NCBI RefSeq assembly: GCF_000559025.1 | Contig: NZ_JAAN01000023.1 | Coordinates: 1-51,489 of the forward strand | DNA from: Luteimonas huabeiensis HB2 | Lineage (GTDB): Bacteria; Pseudomonadota; Gammaproteobacteria; Xanthomonadales; Xanthomonadaceae | DNA: 51,489 nt | Direction of reading: 5' to 3' | Part shown: piece after piece, positions 18,804 to 29,189 of the stretch | Layout: the number at the start of each line of letters is the position of its first letter | How positions within the stretch are numbered: position 1 is the first letter of the stretch | Program-made: the position numbers and the translations under genes | The notes under the pieces: generated by a model | Database searches by the model: none | Told to the model about the DNA's origin: nothing | Seen by the model: only the letters and a program-made list of their open reading frames with translations

Positions 18804-19358
18804 ATGCCCCTGCCCGCCCGCCGCTGGCTGCCCTGGGCGCTCGCCGCGCTGGCGCTGGCGCTGGCCGCCTACGTGGCGGCCGGCCCGTTCCTGACCGTGC
18901 GCGCGATCCAGCAGGCGGTGCGCGCCGACGACAGCCGCGCGCTCGCGCGGCAGGTCGATTTCCCGGCGCTGCGCGCCAGCCTCAGGGCGCAGGCCGAAGA
19001 CTGGCTGGCCCGCGAATACGGCGAACGCGCCGGCGGCAGCCTGCTCGGACAGTGGGGCCTGCAGGCCGCGCGCGGCGTCGCCGGCGGCGCGGTCGATGCG
19101 ATGGCCACCCCGATCGGCCTGGCCGCGCTGATGGAAGGTCGCCGGATCTGGTCGCGCGTGGATGGCCGCCCGCCCCTGCACACCGTGCCCGAGGCGCAGC
19201 GGCCGCAGCCCTTCCGCGACGCCGCCTACCGCTACGAATCGCCGTCGCGCTTCACCATCGCCATCGCCGACGAGGACGGGCAGCCGATGGTGTTCGTGCT
19301 GACCCGGCGCGGCCTGCGCTGGCGCCTGTCCGACATCCGGGTGTCGCCGGGCCCCTGA
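18804..19358 (+). CDS. DUF2939 domain membrane-anchored protein
   Basis: The 184-residue protein has a single N-terminal membrane segment (about 8-30, WLPWALAALALALAAYVAAG) followed by the DUF2939 pattern (YVAAGPFLTVRAIQQAVRADDSRALARQVDFPALRASLRAQ). The rest is probably periplasmic and ends with FVLTRRGLRWRLSDIRV. The function is unknown. It follows the DUF2461 gene by three bases and converges on the 5'-nucleotidase. Confidence 0.85.
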   Translation: MPLPARRWLPWALAALALALAAYVAAGPFLTVRAIQQAVRADDSRALARQVDFPALRASLRAQAEDWLAREYGERAGGSLLGQWGLQAARGVAGGAVDAMATPIGLAALMEGRRIWSRVDGRPPLHTVPEAQRPQPFRDAAYRYESPSRFTIAIADEDGQPMVFVLTRRGLRWRLSDIRVSPGP

Positions 19359-19382
19359 GCGCGCGACGACGCGGGCGGCGCC

Positions 19383-20333
19383 TCAGGGCGGCGCGTCCTC
19401 CGGGTTCGACACCCCGTGCGGCACGTGGCCGGCGGCGACGTGGCGGCGCGCGGAATCGATGTTGTGGCGCGAATCGTCGAAGAAGATGTCGGCGCCGAAC
19501 GCCTCCAGAAACGGCCCCTTGGCGCGGCCGCCCAGGAACAGCGCCTCGTCCAGGCGCACGCCCCATTCGCGCAGGGTGCGGATGACGCGCTCGTGCGCGG
19601 GCGCGGAGCGCGCGGTGACCAGCGCGGTGCGGATCGGCGCGTCCTTGCCCGCCGGGAACGCCGCCTGCAGGTCGTGCAGCGCCGAGAGGAAGCCGCGGAA
19701 CGGCCCGCCCGACAGCGCCTCGCGCGCGCGTTCGCGCTCGTGGCGGTGGAACGCCTCCAGGCCGGCTTCCTGCGAGACCCGCTCGCCCTCGTCGCCGAAG
19801 ATCACCGCATCGCCGTCGAAGGCGATGCGGATCTGCGAACGGGCATCGGCGGCGCTGCGCGACTGCCGCGAGGGCGGCGGGTCCGCGGCGGTGGGCAGGA
19901 TGGTGGCCGCGGCGATCCCGCCGGCCAGCGCGCGCCGCACCGACTCCGGGTTGGCCGACAGGAACAGCTGCGCCCCGAACGGCCGGATGTAGGGCCAGGT
20001 CGGCTCGCCGGAGGTGAAGGTGGCGCGCGAGATCGACAGCCCGTGGTGCTGGATCGAGTTGAAGATGCGCAGGCCGGTATCGGCCGAATTGCGCGACAGC
20101 AGGATCACCTCCACCCGCGGCGCCTCCGCCGGCGCGCCCTCGTTGAGCGCCAGCAGCTTGCGCACCAGCGGGAACGCGATGCCCGGCGAGAGCACGTCGT
20201 CCTCGTGCTGGCGCTGGTACTCGGAGAAGGCCTCGATGCCCTCGCGCTCGAACAGCGCATGGCTCTCCTCCAGGTCGAACAGCGCGCGCGAGGTAATGGC
20301 GATGGTCAGGGTCGGGGCGGCGGGAGCGTCCAT
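19383..20333 (-). CDS. Cytosolic 5'-nucleotidase (NT5C1-like)
   Basis: The 316-residue protein matches the cytosolic 5'-nucleotidase 1A family. N-terminal TLTIAITSRALFDLEESHALFEREG is followed by LVRKLLALN, VILLSRNSADTGLRIFNSIQHHGL, FTSGEPTWPYIRPFGAQLFLSAN, and the HAD-type acidic motifs DAVIFGDEGE and ADIFFDDSRHN. It probably dephosphorylates nucleoside monophosphates such as AMP. A CATAAT box (20340-20345, minus strand) ends seven bases before its ATG, so the message may be leaderless. Confidence 0.88.
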   Translation of the reverse strand: MDAPAAPTLTIAITSRALFDLEESHALFEREGIEAFSEYQRQHEDDVLSPGIAFPLVRKLLALNEGAPAEAPRVEVILLSRNSADTGLRIFNSIQHHGLSISRATFTSGEPTWPYIRPFGAQLFLSANPESVRRALAGGIAAATILPTAADPPPSRQSRSAADARSQIRIAFDGDAVIFGDEGERVSQEAGLEAFHRHERERAREALSGGPFRGFLSALHDLQAAFPAGKDAPIRTALVTARSAPAHERVIRTLREWGVRLDEALFLGGRAKGPFLEAFGADIFFDDSRHNIDSARRHVAAGHVPHGVSNPEDAPP

Positions 20334-20422
20334 GCCCGCATTATGCGGCGCCCGCGCGCCCGGGAGCGTGGGCGGTCGAAAACGTTCGAGGCGGACGGCT
20401 CGCTGAGCGAGGCCGGTTTCGT

Positions 20423-20465
20423 GCCGCTTCCTGGCCTGTCGTGGGCCTGCAGGCCAGGAAGCGGC
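20423..20465. terminator. Strong 16-bp hairpin downstream of nadK
   Basis: GCCGCTTCCTGGCCTG (20423-20438) and CAGGCCAGGAAGCGGC (20450-20465) form a perfect stem with an 11-base loop. It may be a terminator or an isolated REP-like element; no U-run follows on either strand. Confidence 0.55.
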
Positions 20466-20539
20466 GCGGAAATGGACCGCTCAGCGGGCCATGCAGCCCG
20501 GACGGCTTCCGCCGCCCACGCTCCTAGGCTGTTTTTCCC

Positions 20540-20775
20540 GTCCCCCGCGTCTTGTTTTCCCTTCCCCCGCAAGCGGGGAGCATCTTGTTTTCCCTTCCCC
20601 CGCAAGCGGGGGAAGGTGCCGAAGGCGGATGGGGGGCACGCCGCAGGCGTGCAAAGCGACCCTCATCCGGCGCTGCGCGCCACCTTCTCCCGCTTGCGGG
20701 AGCAGGGAGGGCATGACCCCGCTTGCGGGAGAAGGAGCAACATGGCCCCGCTTGCGGGAAGGGACGGCTTCGACG
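20540..20775. repeat. Family A repeat cluster with 29- and 33-bp tandem periods
   Basis: Two 33-bp periods of CTTCCCCCGCAAGCGGGG with TTGTTTTCCC spacers are followed by the long inverted module (GGAAGGTGCCGAAGGCGGATG against CATCCGGCGCTGCGCGCCA). Then come 29-bp periods of CCCGCTTGCGGGAG. Related clusters occur at 1-163, 30258-30410, 40138-40290, 43905-44130 and 51340-51489. Confidence 0.8.
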
Positions 20776-20799
20776 CTGCAGGTCGAATGTCGAGACGCC

Positions 20800-21570
20800 C
20801 TAGGCCATGAACTGCTCGCTGATGATGCGTTCCTCGAGGTTGTGCTCGGGGTCGAACAGCAGGGTCACGTGGCGGTCGCGGGCCTCGCGGATGCGGACCT
20901 CCACCACGTCGCGCACCTCGTGCGAGTCGGCGGTGGCGCTGACCGGGCGCTTGTAGTGGTCGAGCACGCGGAACACGACCTCGGTATCCGCCTTGAGGAT
21001 CGCGCCGCGCCAGCGCCGGGGGCGGAACGGCGCGATCGGGGTCAGCGCGACCACGCCCGCGCCCAGCGGCAGGATCGGCCCGTGCGCGGAATAGTTGTAG
21101 GCGGTGCTGCCGGCGGCGGTCGCCACCAGCACGCCGTCGCAGATCAGCTCGTCCAGGCGGGTACGGCCGTTGAGTTCGATCCGCAGGTGCGCGGCCTGGC
21201 GGGTCTGGCGCAGCAGCGAGGTCTCGTTGTAGGCCAGCGAGCCGACGCTGGCGCCCGATTCGGTCTGCGCCACCATTTCCAGCGGCCGCAGCGTGGCGGG
21301 CTCGGCGGCGGCGATGCGCTCGAACAGCGCGTCCTCGCGATACTGGTTCATCAGGAAGCCGACGGTGCCCAGCTTCATGCCGTAGACGGGCTTTCCGAGC
21401 GCGCCGTAGCGATGCAGGGTCTGCAGCATGAAGCCGTCGCCGCCGAGCGGGCACAGCACGTCGGCCTCGTCCGGCGCGTACTGGCCGTGGCGCTCGGCCA
21501 GCAGGTCCAGCGCCCGCCGCGCATCGTCGGTCGGGCTGGCGAGGAAGGCGAGTCGCGGTGTTTCGGTCAT
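20800..21570 (-). CDS. nadK: NAD kinase
   Basis: The 256-residue enzyme phosphorylates NAD to NADP. The family motifs are present: [17 protein letters not shown] (GGDG), [20 protein letters not shown] (NE), [15 protein letters not shown] and [14 protein letters not shown]. It lies upstream of the nucleotidase and downstream of the giant glutamate dehydrogenase, all on the minus strand, but gaps of 143 and 466 bases argue for separate transcription. Confidence 0.95.
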   Translation of the reverse strand: MTETPRLAFLASPTDDARRALDLLAERHGQYAPDEADVLCPLGGDGFMLQTLHRYGALGKPVYGMKLGTVGFLMNQYREDALFERIAAAEPATLRPLEMVAQTESGASVGSLAYNETSLLRQTRQAAHLRIELNGRTRLDELICDGVLVATAAGSTAYNYSAHGPILPLGAGVVALTPIAPFRPRRWRGAILKADTEVVFRVLDHYKRPVSATADSHEVRDVVEVRIREARDRHVTLLFDPEHNLEERIISEQFMA

Positions 21571-21713
21571 CGGGAGGCTCCGGGGGCGGCGCGCTCAGGA
21601 TAGCGTGGCGGCGCAGGCAAGGCGGCGACAGTCGCCCACCTGGCCGGCGCCGCACCCGGAACCGGACAACGCGGGCGCGGCGGTTCGCGTTCGCCGCCGC
21701 GCCCGGGCGGGCC

Positions 21714-24700
21714 TCAGCCCTTGCCGCCGCTGGCGGCCAGTTGCGCCAGGCGGCTGACCGCGACCGAGGCGGTCGGATAGTCGAGCGACTTCTGCGCGAA
21801 CATCTCGTCGAGCATGCCGCGGGTGAAGCGCAGCGCGGCGTCCTCGCGCCCCATCCAGGCGGCGACCTTGTCGTCGGCGCTGGCGCCGGGCATCTCGAGC
21901 GCCTGCGCGGCGAGCAGGGTCTGCTGGGCGGCGAGGTCGTCGCGCAGCACGCCGCGCGCGACCGCATGCCAGCGTCCCTGCACCTCCAGCGCGTCGATCT
22001 GCGCGAACAGCCACGGCAGGTGCAACGCCTCGCCGACGCGGAAGTGCACCTTGGCGACCTCGACCGGCTTGAGCTTGCGCGCGCGCGCCAGCTCGATGAT
22101 GTCGAACACCGGGGTCAGGTACGGCAGCTCGGCCAGCTCCTGCGCCAGCGGGTCCGGCATGCCCTTCTCGCGCCAGGCCGCCAGCTCGGCCTCGTAGTGC
22201 GGCCGTTGCGAGTCGGCCAGGATGCCTTCGGCGCGGCGGATCTCGTTGAGCGGCTCGTGGTAGCGCTCGACCGCGCGGGTGATGCCGGGCATCTCGCCGG
22301 GGCGCTTGAGCAGCCAGCGCACGAAGGCGCGCTGCAGGCTCCAGATCGCCTGCAGGGCGTCGATCTGCGCCGACTCCGGGACCTTCAGGTCCAGCGCATC
22401 GATCTGCGTCCACAGCGCGCGCGCGTCCAGCGTCTCGCGGCTGATGGTGTAGGCCTTGGCGACCTCGGCCGGACTGCGCCCGGTGTCCTCCTGCATGCGC
22501 ATGAGGAACGTCGCGCCCATGCGGTTGATGGTGGTGTTGGTGACCGCGGTGGCGATGATCTCGCGCTTGAGCGGGTGCTGTTCCATCGCCGCGGCGTACT
22601 TCTTGCGCAGCGGCGCCGGGAAATAGCGCTGCAGTTCCTTGGACAGGTACGGGTCTTCGGGGATGTCGGAATCGAGCATCTGCTGGTAGGCCACCAGCTT
22701 CGAGTACGACAGCAGCACCGCCAGTTCCGGCCGCGTCAGGCCCTGGCCGCGGGCCTTGCGCGCGGAAATCTCCGCGTCCGACGGCAGGAACTCGATCTGC
22801 CGGTCCAGCAGGCCCTGCGCTTCCAAGGTGCGGATGAAGTGCTGCTTGGACCCCAGGCGCGACACGCTCATCCGCTCCATCAGGCTCAGCGCCTGGTTCT
22901 GGCGGATGTTGTCCCACAGCACCAGCGACTCGACCTCGGCGGTCATGTCCGCCAGCAGCGCGTTGCGGGCCTGCACGGTGAGCTTGCGGGCCTGCACCTG
23001 GCTGTTGAGCAGGATCTTGATGTTGACCTCGTGGTCGGAGGTGTCCACGCCGGCGGAGTTGTCGATGAAGTCGGTGTTGAGCAGCACCCCGGCCTGCGCG
23101 GCCTCGATGCGCCCGCGCTGGGTGAAGCCCAGGTTGCCGCCCTCGCCGACCACCCGGCAGCGCAGCTCGCCGCCGTCGGCGCGCAGCGCGTTGTTGGCGC
23201 GGTCGCCCACGTCGGCATGGCTTTCGGTGGAGGCCTTGACGTAGGTGCCGATGCCGCCGTTCCACAGCAGGTCCACCGGCGCCTTCAGGATGGCGTTCAT
23301 CAGCTCGTTGGGGCTGAGCGACGTGGTCGAGGGGTCGAGCCCGAGCGCCTCGCGCGCCTGCGCCGAGAGCGGGATCGACTTGGCGCTGCGCGGCCAGACC
23401 CCGCCGCCGGCGCTGATCAGCGCGCGGTCGTAGTCGTCCCAGCTCGAGCGCGGCAGCCTGAACAGCCGTTCGCGCTCGCGCCACGACGCCGCCGCGTCGG
23501 GCTGCGGGTCGATGAAGATGTGGCGGTGGTCGAACGCCGCGACCAGCCGGATGTGCTTGGACAGCAGCATGCCGTTGCCGAACACGTCGCCGGACATGTC
23601 GCCGATGCCGACCGCGGTGAAGTCCTGGTTCTGGCAGTCCACGCCCAGCGCGCGGAAATGCCGCTTGACCGACTCCCACGCGCCCTTGGCGGTGATGCCC
23701 ATGCCCTTGTGGTCGTAGCCGACCGAGCCGCCGGAGGCGAACGCGTCGCCCAGCCAGAAGCCGTGCTCGGCGGAGATGCCGTTGGCGATGTCGGAGAACG
23801 TGGCCGTGCCCTTGTCGGCGGCGACCACCAGGTAGGGATCGTCGTCGTCGTGGCGCACCACGTCGCGCGGCGGCACGACCTTGCCGCCGACCACGTTGTC
23901 GGTCACGTCCAGCAGGCCGTTGATGAAGCGGCGGTAGCAGGCGATGCCCTCGGCGAGCACCGCGTCGCGGTCGCCGCCGGCCGGCGGCTTCTTGACGAAG
24001 AAGCCGCCCTTGGCGCCGACCGGCACGATCACGGTGTTCTTGACCATCTGCGCCTTGACCAGGCCCAGCACCTCGGTGCGGAAGTCCTCGCGGCGGTCGG
24101 ACCAGCGCAGGCCGCCGCGCGCGACCGGGCCGAAGCGCAGGTGCACGCCCTCCACCCGCGGGCCGTAGACGAAGATCTCGCGGTACGGGCGCGGCTTGGG
24201 CAGGTCGGGCACGCGCGCGCAGTCGAACTTGTAGGCGACGTAGTCCTTGTCGGCGCCGTCGGCGGCGCGCTGGTAGTAGCTGGTGCGCAGGGTGGCGTCG
24301 ATCGCGCCCATGAAGCCGCGCAGGATGCGGTCCTCGTCCAGGCTGCCGACGCCGTCGAGCAGCGCCTTCAGCGCGCCGCGGGTGGCCTCGTACTGGGCGT
24401 CGCGGCCGGCCGCGCGCGCGGCCACCACCGGCTCCAGCGCGGCGAGTGCGGCGGCGTCGCCGGCGGCCAGCGCGTCGAACTGCGCGCGCAGGCGCTCGGC
24501 GCCCTCGCCGATCGCCTGCTTGGACTCGCTGCCGATCGCCGGATCGAAGCGCGCCTCGAACAGTTCCACCAGCAGCCGCGCCAGCAGCGGGTAGCGCGCC
24601 AGCGTCTCCTCCACGTAGGACTGCGAGAACGGCGCGCCGGTCTGCAGCAGGTACTTGCAGTACGCGCGCAGCATCGCCACCTGCCGCCAGTCCAGGCCGG

Positions 24701-26720
24701 CCAGCACGATCAGCCGGTTGAAGCCGTCGTTCTCGGCCTCGCCGCGCCACAGCCGGGCGAAGGCGTCCTCGAAGGCCGGGCCGACGCGCTCGACGTCGAG
24801 GTCGATGCCGACCGCCTCCACCTCGAAGTCCTGCACGTAGTACGTGCCGCCCTCCGCCTCGAGCCGGTGCGGGTGCTCGGACAGCACCCGCAGGCCCATG
24901 TTCTCCATCATCGGCAGCACGTCGGAGAGCGGGATGTCGCGCTGCTGGCGGAACAGCTTCAGCCGCAGCGCGCCCTCGCCGGCGCCCGGGCTGGCGGTGC
25001 GCACCAGGCTCAGCCGCAGGTCCTCGGGCGAGCGCAGCGCGGCCAGCCGCTCGACGTCGCCGGCGGCCACCGCCGGGGTCGCGCGCTCGATGTACAGCGC
25101 CGGCAGCGCGCGGCCGAAGCGGCTGGCCAGCGCCAGCCCCGGGCCCTCGCCGTGGCGGGCGATCAGCGCGTCGCGCAGGTCGTCCTGCCAGTTGCGCACG
25201 ATCGCCGACAGCGCCGCGTCCAGCTGCGAGGCGTCGACCTCGGCGGTCGCGCCGGAGCGCGGGCGCACGATCAGGTGCAGCTGCGCCAGCGGCGACTCGC
25301 CCACCTGCACGCTGGCGTCGATGCGGTCGGCCTGCAGCACCTCGCGCAGCATCGCCTCGATGCGCAGGCGCACTTCGGTGTTGTAGCGGTCGCGCGGCAC
25401 GTAGGCCAGCACGGAATAGAAGCGCTCGTAGCGGTCGCTGCGCAGGAACAGGCGGCTGCGCACCCGCTCCTGCAGGTTGAGGATGCCCATCGCCAGCCGG
25501 TACAGCTCGTCGGCGCTGGACTGGAACAGCTCGTCGCGCGGCAGCGTCTCCAGGATGTGCTTGAGCGCCTTGCCGCTGTGGCCGGTCTCGCGCAGGCCGG
25601 AGCGGCTCATCACGTGCTCGAAGCGGTCGCGCACCAGCGGGATATCCCAGGGCCGGCGGTTGTAGGCGCTGGAGGTGTACAGGCCGATGAAGCGCTGCTC
25701 GCCCACCGCGCGGCCCTTGGCGTCGAAGCGCAGCAGGCCGATGTAGTCCATGAAGCCGGGCCGGTGCACCGGCGAGCGCGCATTGGTCTTGGTCAGGATC
25801 AGCGGATCGGGCCGGCCCTCGCCGCGCGCGGCCTGCGCGGCCAGCGAGCGCAGCGAGCGCGGCTGGCCCACGTCCTTGCCCCGCAGCAGGCCGAGCCCGG
25901 AGTCGTCCACCGCCACCAGGGTCGGGTCGCCGCCGCGCTGGCGGACGCGGTATTCGCGGTAGCCGACGAAGGTGAAGTGATCGCTGGCGGCCCAGCGCAG
26001 GAATTCCTGCGCCTCGCGGCGCTCGGCGTCGCCCACCGGCAGCGTGCGCTCGGCCAGCTCGGCCGCCACCTGCAGCATCTTCTCGCGCATCGCCGGCCAG
26101 TCGGCGACGATCTGGCGCACGTCGCCCAGCACCCGCTCGATGGCCGTCTCCAGCGCGGCCATGCCCTCGGCCGACTGGCGATCGATCTCCAGGTGCATCA
26201 GCGACTCGAACTCGCCCTCGCCCACCGCCAGCAGCTTGCCGCTGCGGTCGCGGCGCATGGCGATCACCGGGTGGCCCAGCACGTGCACGCCCACGCCCTG
26301 CTCGGCCAGCGCCATGGTCACCGAATCGACCAGGAACGGCATGTCGTCGTTGACGATCTGCAGCACGGTGTGCGGCGATTCCCAGCCGTGCCGCTCGAGG
26401 GTGGGATTGAACAGCCGCAACCGCGCGGCGCCGGGCTTGCGCTTGCGCGCGAACTCGAGGAAGCCGTGGGCCAGCGCGGCCCAGCCCTCGGCGCTGTGCA
26501 CCGGCAGTTCGTCGGCATCCATGCGCCGGTAGAACGCGGCGGCGAAGGCCTCGGCATCGTCGGCGCCGGCGCGGCCGGCGCGCCGGCGGATCGCGGCGAG
26601 GATCGGCGCCAGCAGGTCGGCCTTCGCGGCGGGGCGGGCGCGGCGCGCGGCGGCGGGCCGCGGCCGGTCGGCGGCCTCGGCGGTCCGGGTCTTGGCGGTG
26701 GGTTTTCGCTGGGTGGTCAT
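21714..26720 (-). CDS. gdhB: NAD-specific glutamate dehydrogenase, large 180-kDa type
   Basis: The 1668-residue protein is the L-GDH class found in Pseudomonas, Xanthomonas and Streptomyces. It deaminates glutamate to 2-oxoglutarate with NAD+. The long N-terminal region with ACT-like segments (about 1-700, DDMPFLVDSVTMALAEQGV) is followed by the catalytic core: FEARFDPAIGS, GPVARGGLRWSDRREDFRTEVLGLVKAQMVKNTVIVP, GAKGGFFVKKPP, VAADKGTATFSDIAN, GYDHKGMGITAKGAWESVKRHF, GDMSGDVFGNGML and NTDFIDNSAGVDTSDHEVNIKI. The C-terminal helical region is complete. Residues 1-25 are a basic, low-complexity tail. Confidence 0.95.
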   Translation of the reverse strand: MTTQRKPTAKTRTAEAADRPRPAAARRARPAAKADLLAPILAAIRRRAGRAGADDAEAFAAAFYRRMDADELPVHSAEGWAALAHGFLEFARKRKPGAARLRLFNPTLERHGWESPHTVLQIVNDDMPFLVDSVTMALAEQGVGVHVLGHPVIAMRRDRSGKLLAVGEGEFESLMHLEIDRQSAEGMAALETAIERVLGDVRQIVADWPAMREKMLQVAAELAERTLPVGDAERREAQEFLRWAASDHFTFVGYREYRVRQRGGDPTLVAVDDSGLGLLRGKDVGQPRSLRSLAAQAARGEGRPDPLILTKTNARSPVHRPGFMDYIGLLRFDAKGRAVGEQRFIGLYTSSAYNRRPWDIPLVRDRFEHVMSRSGLRETGHSGKALKHILETLPRDELFQSSADELYRLAMGILNLQERVRSRLFLRSDRYERFYSVLAYVPRDRYNTEVRLRIEAMLREVLQADRIDASVQVGESPLAQLHLIVRPRSGATAEVDASQLDAALSAIVRNWQDDLRDALIARHGEGPGLALASRFGRALPALYIERATPAVAAGDVERLAALRSPEDLRLSLVRTASPGAGEGALRLKLFRQQRDIPLSDVLPMMENMGLRVLSEHPHRLEAEGGTYYVQDFEVEAVGIDLDVERVGPAFEDAFARLWRGEAENDGFNRLIVLAGLDWRQVAMLRAYCKYLLQTGAPFSQSYVEETLARYPLLARLLVELFEARFDPAIGSESKQAIGEGAERLRAQFDALAAGDAAALAALEPVVAARAAGRDAQYEATRGALKALLDGVGSLDEDRILRGFMGAIDATLRTSYYQRAADGADKDYVAYKFDCARVPDLPKPRPYREIFVYGPRVEGVHLRFGPVARGGLRWSDRREDFRTEVLGLVKAQMVKNTVIVPVGAKGGFFVKKPPAGGDRDAVLAEGIACYRRFINGLLDVTDNVVGGKVVPPRDVVRHDDDDPYLVVAADKGTATFSDIANGISAEHGFWLGDAFASGGSVGYDHKGMGITAKGAWESVKRHFRALGVDCQNQDFTAVGIGDMSGDVFGNGMLLSKHIRLVAAFDHRHIFIDPQPDAAASWRERERLFRLPRSSWDDYDRALISAGGGVWPRSAKSIPLSAQAREALGLDPSTTSLSPNELMNAILKAPVDLLWNGGIGTYVKASTESHADVGDRANNALRADGGELRCRVVGEGGNLGFTQRGRIEAAQAGVLLNTDFIDNSAGVDTSDHEVNIKILLNSQVQARKLTVQARNALLADMTAEVESLVLWDNIRQNQALSLMERMSVSRLGSKQHFIRTLEAQGLLDRQIEFLPSDAEISARKARGQGLTRPELAVLLSYSKLVAYQQMLDSDIPEDPYLSKELQRYFPAPLRKKYAAAMEQHPLKREIIATAVTNTTINRMGATFLMRMQEDTGRSPAEVAKAYTISRETLDARALWTQIDALDLKVPESAQIDALQAIWSLQRAFVRWLLKRPGEMPGITRAVERYHEPLNEIRRAEGILADSQRPHYEAELAAWREKGMPDPLAQELAELPYLTPVFDIIELARARKLKPVEVAKVHFRVGEALHLPWLFAQIDALEVQGRWHAVARGVLRDDLAAQQTLLAAQALEMPGASADDKVAAWMGREDAALRFTRGMLDEMFAQKSLDYPTASVAVSRLAQLAASGGKG

Positions 26721-26743
26721 GGTCGGGCGTCCGGATGCAATGA

Positions 26744-26764
26744 GGCCCGCGCGATGCGCGGGCC
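26744..26764 (-). terminator. Hairpin after acyl-CoA dehydrogenase
   Basis: GGCCCGCGC and GCGCGGGCC form a perfect 9-bp stem with the three-base loop GAT between the acyl-CoA dehydrogenase stop and the glutamate dehydrogenase start. It is the likely end of the upstream transcript. Confidence 0.6.
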
Positions 26765-26868
26765 GGACAGGGGGAAACTCAGGCGCCGGAAGACGCGGTC
26801 GCGGCGGCGGCCGGGATGTCCGGCGCGGGCAGCGCGATGGCGGCGGCGGGCAGGTCGGGCACGGCGGT

Positions 26869-28017
<1,149 letters not shown>

Positions 28018-28130
28018 GCGCGCACCCCGGAGACTTGGTAAGGGAAGCGCGGATTGTAGCCCCGCACGCGAGCGAACCCCAGCCCGGGCGGCGGCGCCGG
28101 CTTGACGCCCGGGCAGGCCGCCCGCAGACT

Positions 28131-28156
28131 TATCTCGATATCGCGATATAGAGATA
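28131..28156 (+). promoter_or_regulatory. 26-bp palindromic operator before the ArsR-methyltransferase gene
   Basis: A dyad centred on TATCGCGATA pairs at 12 of 13 positions across 28131-28156 and ends four bases before the ATG. A TTGACG hexamer at 28102-28107 could be the -35 element. The location and symmetry fit an ArsR-family autorepressor site governing the regulator and metH. Confidence 0.65.
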
Positions 28157-28160
28157 TTTA

Positions 28161-29132
28161 ATGGATCTGGAAAGCTGGTCCGCGCGCCTGAAGGTGCTCG
28201 CCGACGCCACCCGGGTACGGCTGCTGGCGCTGCTGGAGGGCGAGGAGCTGACCGTCGCCGAGCTCTCGGCCATCACCCGCCTCGCCCAGCCGCGCGTGTC
28301 CACCCACCTGGCGCGGCTGAAGGAGGCCGGGCTGGTGCGCGACCGCCGCGCCGGGGTCTCGGCCTACTACCGCTTCGACGACGCCCAGCTCGACCCGCCG
28401 CTGCGCACCCTGTGGATCACCCTGCGCGACGGCAGCGACGACCCGCTGCTGCGCCAGGATGCCGAGCGCGTGCCGGCGGTGCTGGCCATGCGCGCGGCCG
28501 ACCAGAACTGGGCCGATTCGGTCGCCGGCGACATGGAGCGGCACTACTCGCCCGGCCGCACCTGGGAGGCGCTGGCGCGCTCGGCGCTGCCGCTGCTCGA
28601 GACCGGCGACGTGCTCGACATCGCCTCCGGCGACGGCGTGCTGGCCGAGCTGCTGGCCCCGCACGCGCAGCGCTACGTCTGCGTGGACACCAGCGCGCGG
28701 GTGGTCAACGCCGCCGCCGAGCGCCTGCGGCGCTTCCCCAACGTCGAGGTACGCGAGGGCGACATGCACGCGCTGCCGCTCGACGAGGCCAGCTTCGACC
28801 TGGTGGTGCTGATGCATGCCCTCACCTACGCCGAGAAGCCCGCGCAGGCGGTCGCCGAGGCCGCCCGCGTGCTGCGCCCGGGCGGGCGCCTGCTGGTGAC
28901 CAGCCTGGCCCGGCACGAGCACCGCGCCGCGGTCGCCCAGTACGGCCACGTCAACCTCGGCTTCGGCGAGCGCGAACTGCGCCGCTTCGTCGCCAAGGCC
29001 GGGCTGACGCTGCAGGACCTCGCCACCGTCACCCGCGAGAAGCGACCGCCGCACTTCGAGGTGATCTCGTTGATTGCCTTGAAGCCGGGGCCGGGGGTCA
29101 GGGGCCAGGGGCCAGGGAGGGAACAAGCATGA
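28161..29132 (+). CDS. ArsR-family regulator fused to SAM-dependent methyltransferase
   Basis: The 323-residue protein has a winged-helix ArsR domain (about 1-95, [48 protein letters not shown]) and a class I methyltransferase domain (about 140-300, [30 protein letters not shown], then [38 protein letters not shown]). It shares an ATGA overlap with metH, so it probably regulates methionine or S-adenosylhomocysteine recycling, as SahR-type ArsR regulators do; that link is inference. About the last 16 residues ([14 protein letters not shown]) are encoded by a family B repeat. Confidence 0.88.
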   Translation: MDLESWSARLKVLADATRVRLLALLEGEELTVAELSAITRLAQPRVSTHLARLKEAGLVRDRRAGVSAYYRFDDAQLDPPLRTLWITLRDGSDDPLLRQDAERVPAVLAMRAADQNWADSVAGDMERHYSPGRTWEALARSALPLLETGDVLDIASGDGVLAELLAPHAQRYVCVDTSARVVNAAAERLRRFPNVEVREGDMHALPLDEASFDLVVLMHALTYAEKPAQAVAEAARVLRPGGRLLVTSLARHEHRAAVAQYGHVNLGFGERELRRFVAKAGLTLQDLATVTREKRPPHFEVISLIALKPGPGVRGQGPGREQA

Positions 29133-29189
29133 CGTTCCCCGCCTCCGCTCCACCCCCTGGCCCCCGGCCCCTGGCCCCTGGCCCCTGGC
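29086..29189. repeat. Family B palindromic repeat across the ArsR/metH junction
   Basis: GGGGCCAGGGGCCAGGG on the left and CCCCTGGCCCCTGGCCCC on the right are inverted around about 40 bases. The element holds the stop codon of the regulator and the start codon of metH. It encodes the last residues of one protein and the first 20 of the other. Confidence 0.75.

Larger units (their letters stand above)
20334..20799. other. Gene-free gap with hairpin and repeats
   Basis: This 466-bp gap between nadK and the nucleotidase gene holds a strong 16-bp hairpin (20423-20465) and a dense family A repeat cluster from about 20540. No convincing gene is present in any frame. Confidence 0.8.

Noticed and set aside
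26765..26868. Short minus-strand Ala/Pro-rich frame (VPDLPAAAIALPAPDI...) between acyl-CoA dehydrogenase and glutamate dehydrogenase
   Set aside because: About 27 codons, GTG start, no ribosome binding site and low-complexity composition; not enough to call a gene.
28141..29132. SAM or SAH riboswitch before metH
   Set aside because: Only about 60 bases of non-coding DNA lie near the regulator start, and the visible signal is a protein-type palindrome, not an RNA fold.
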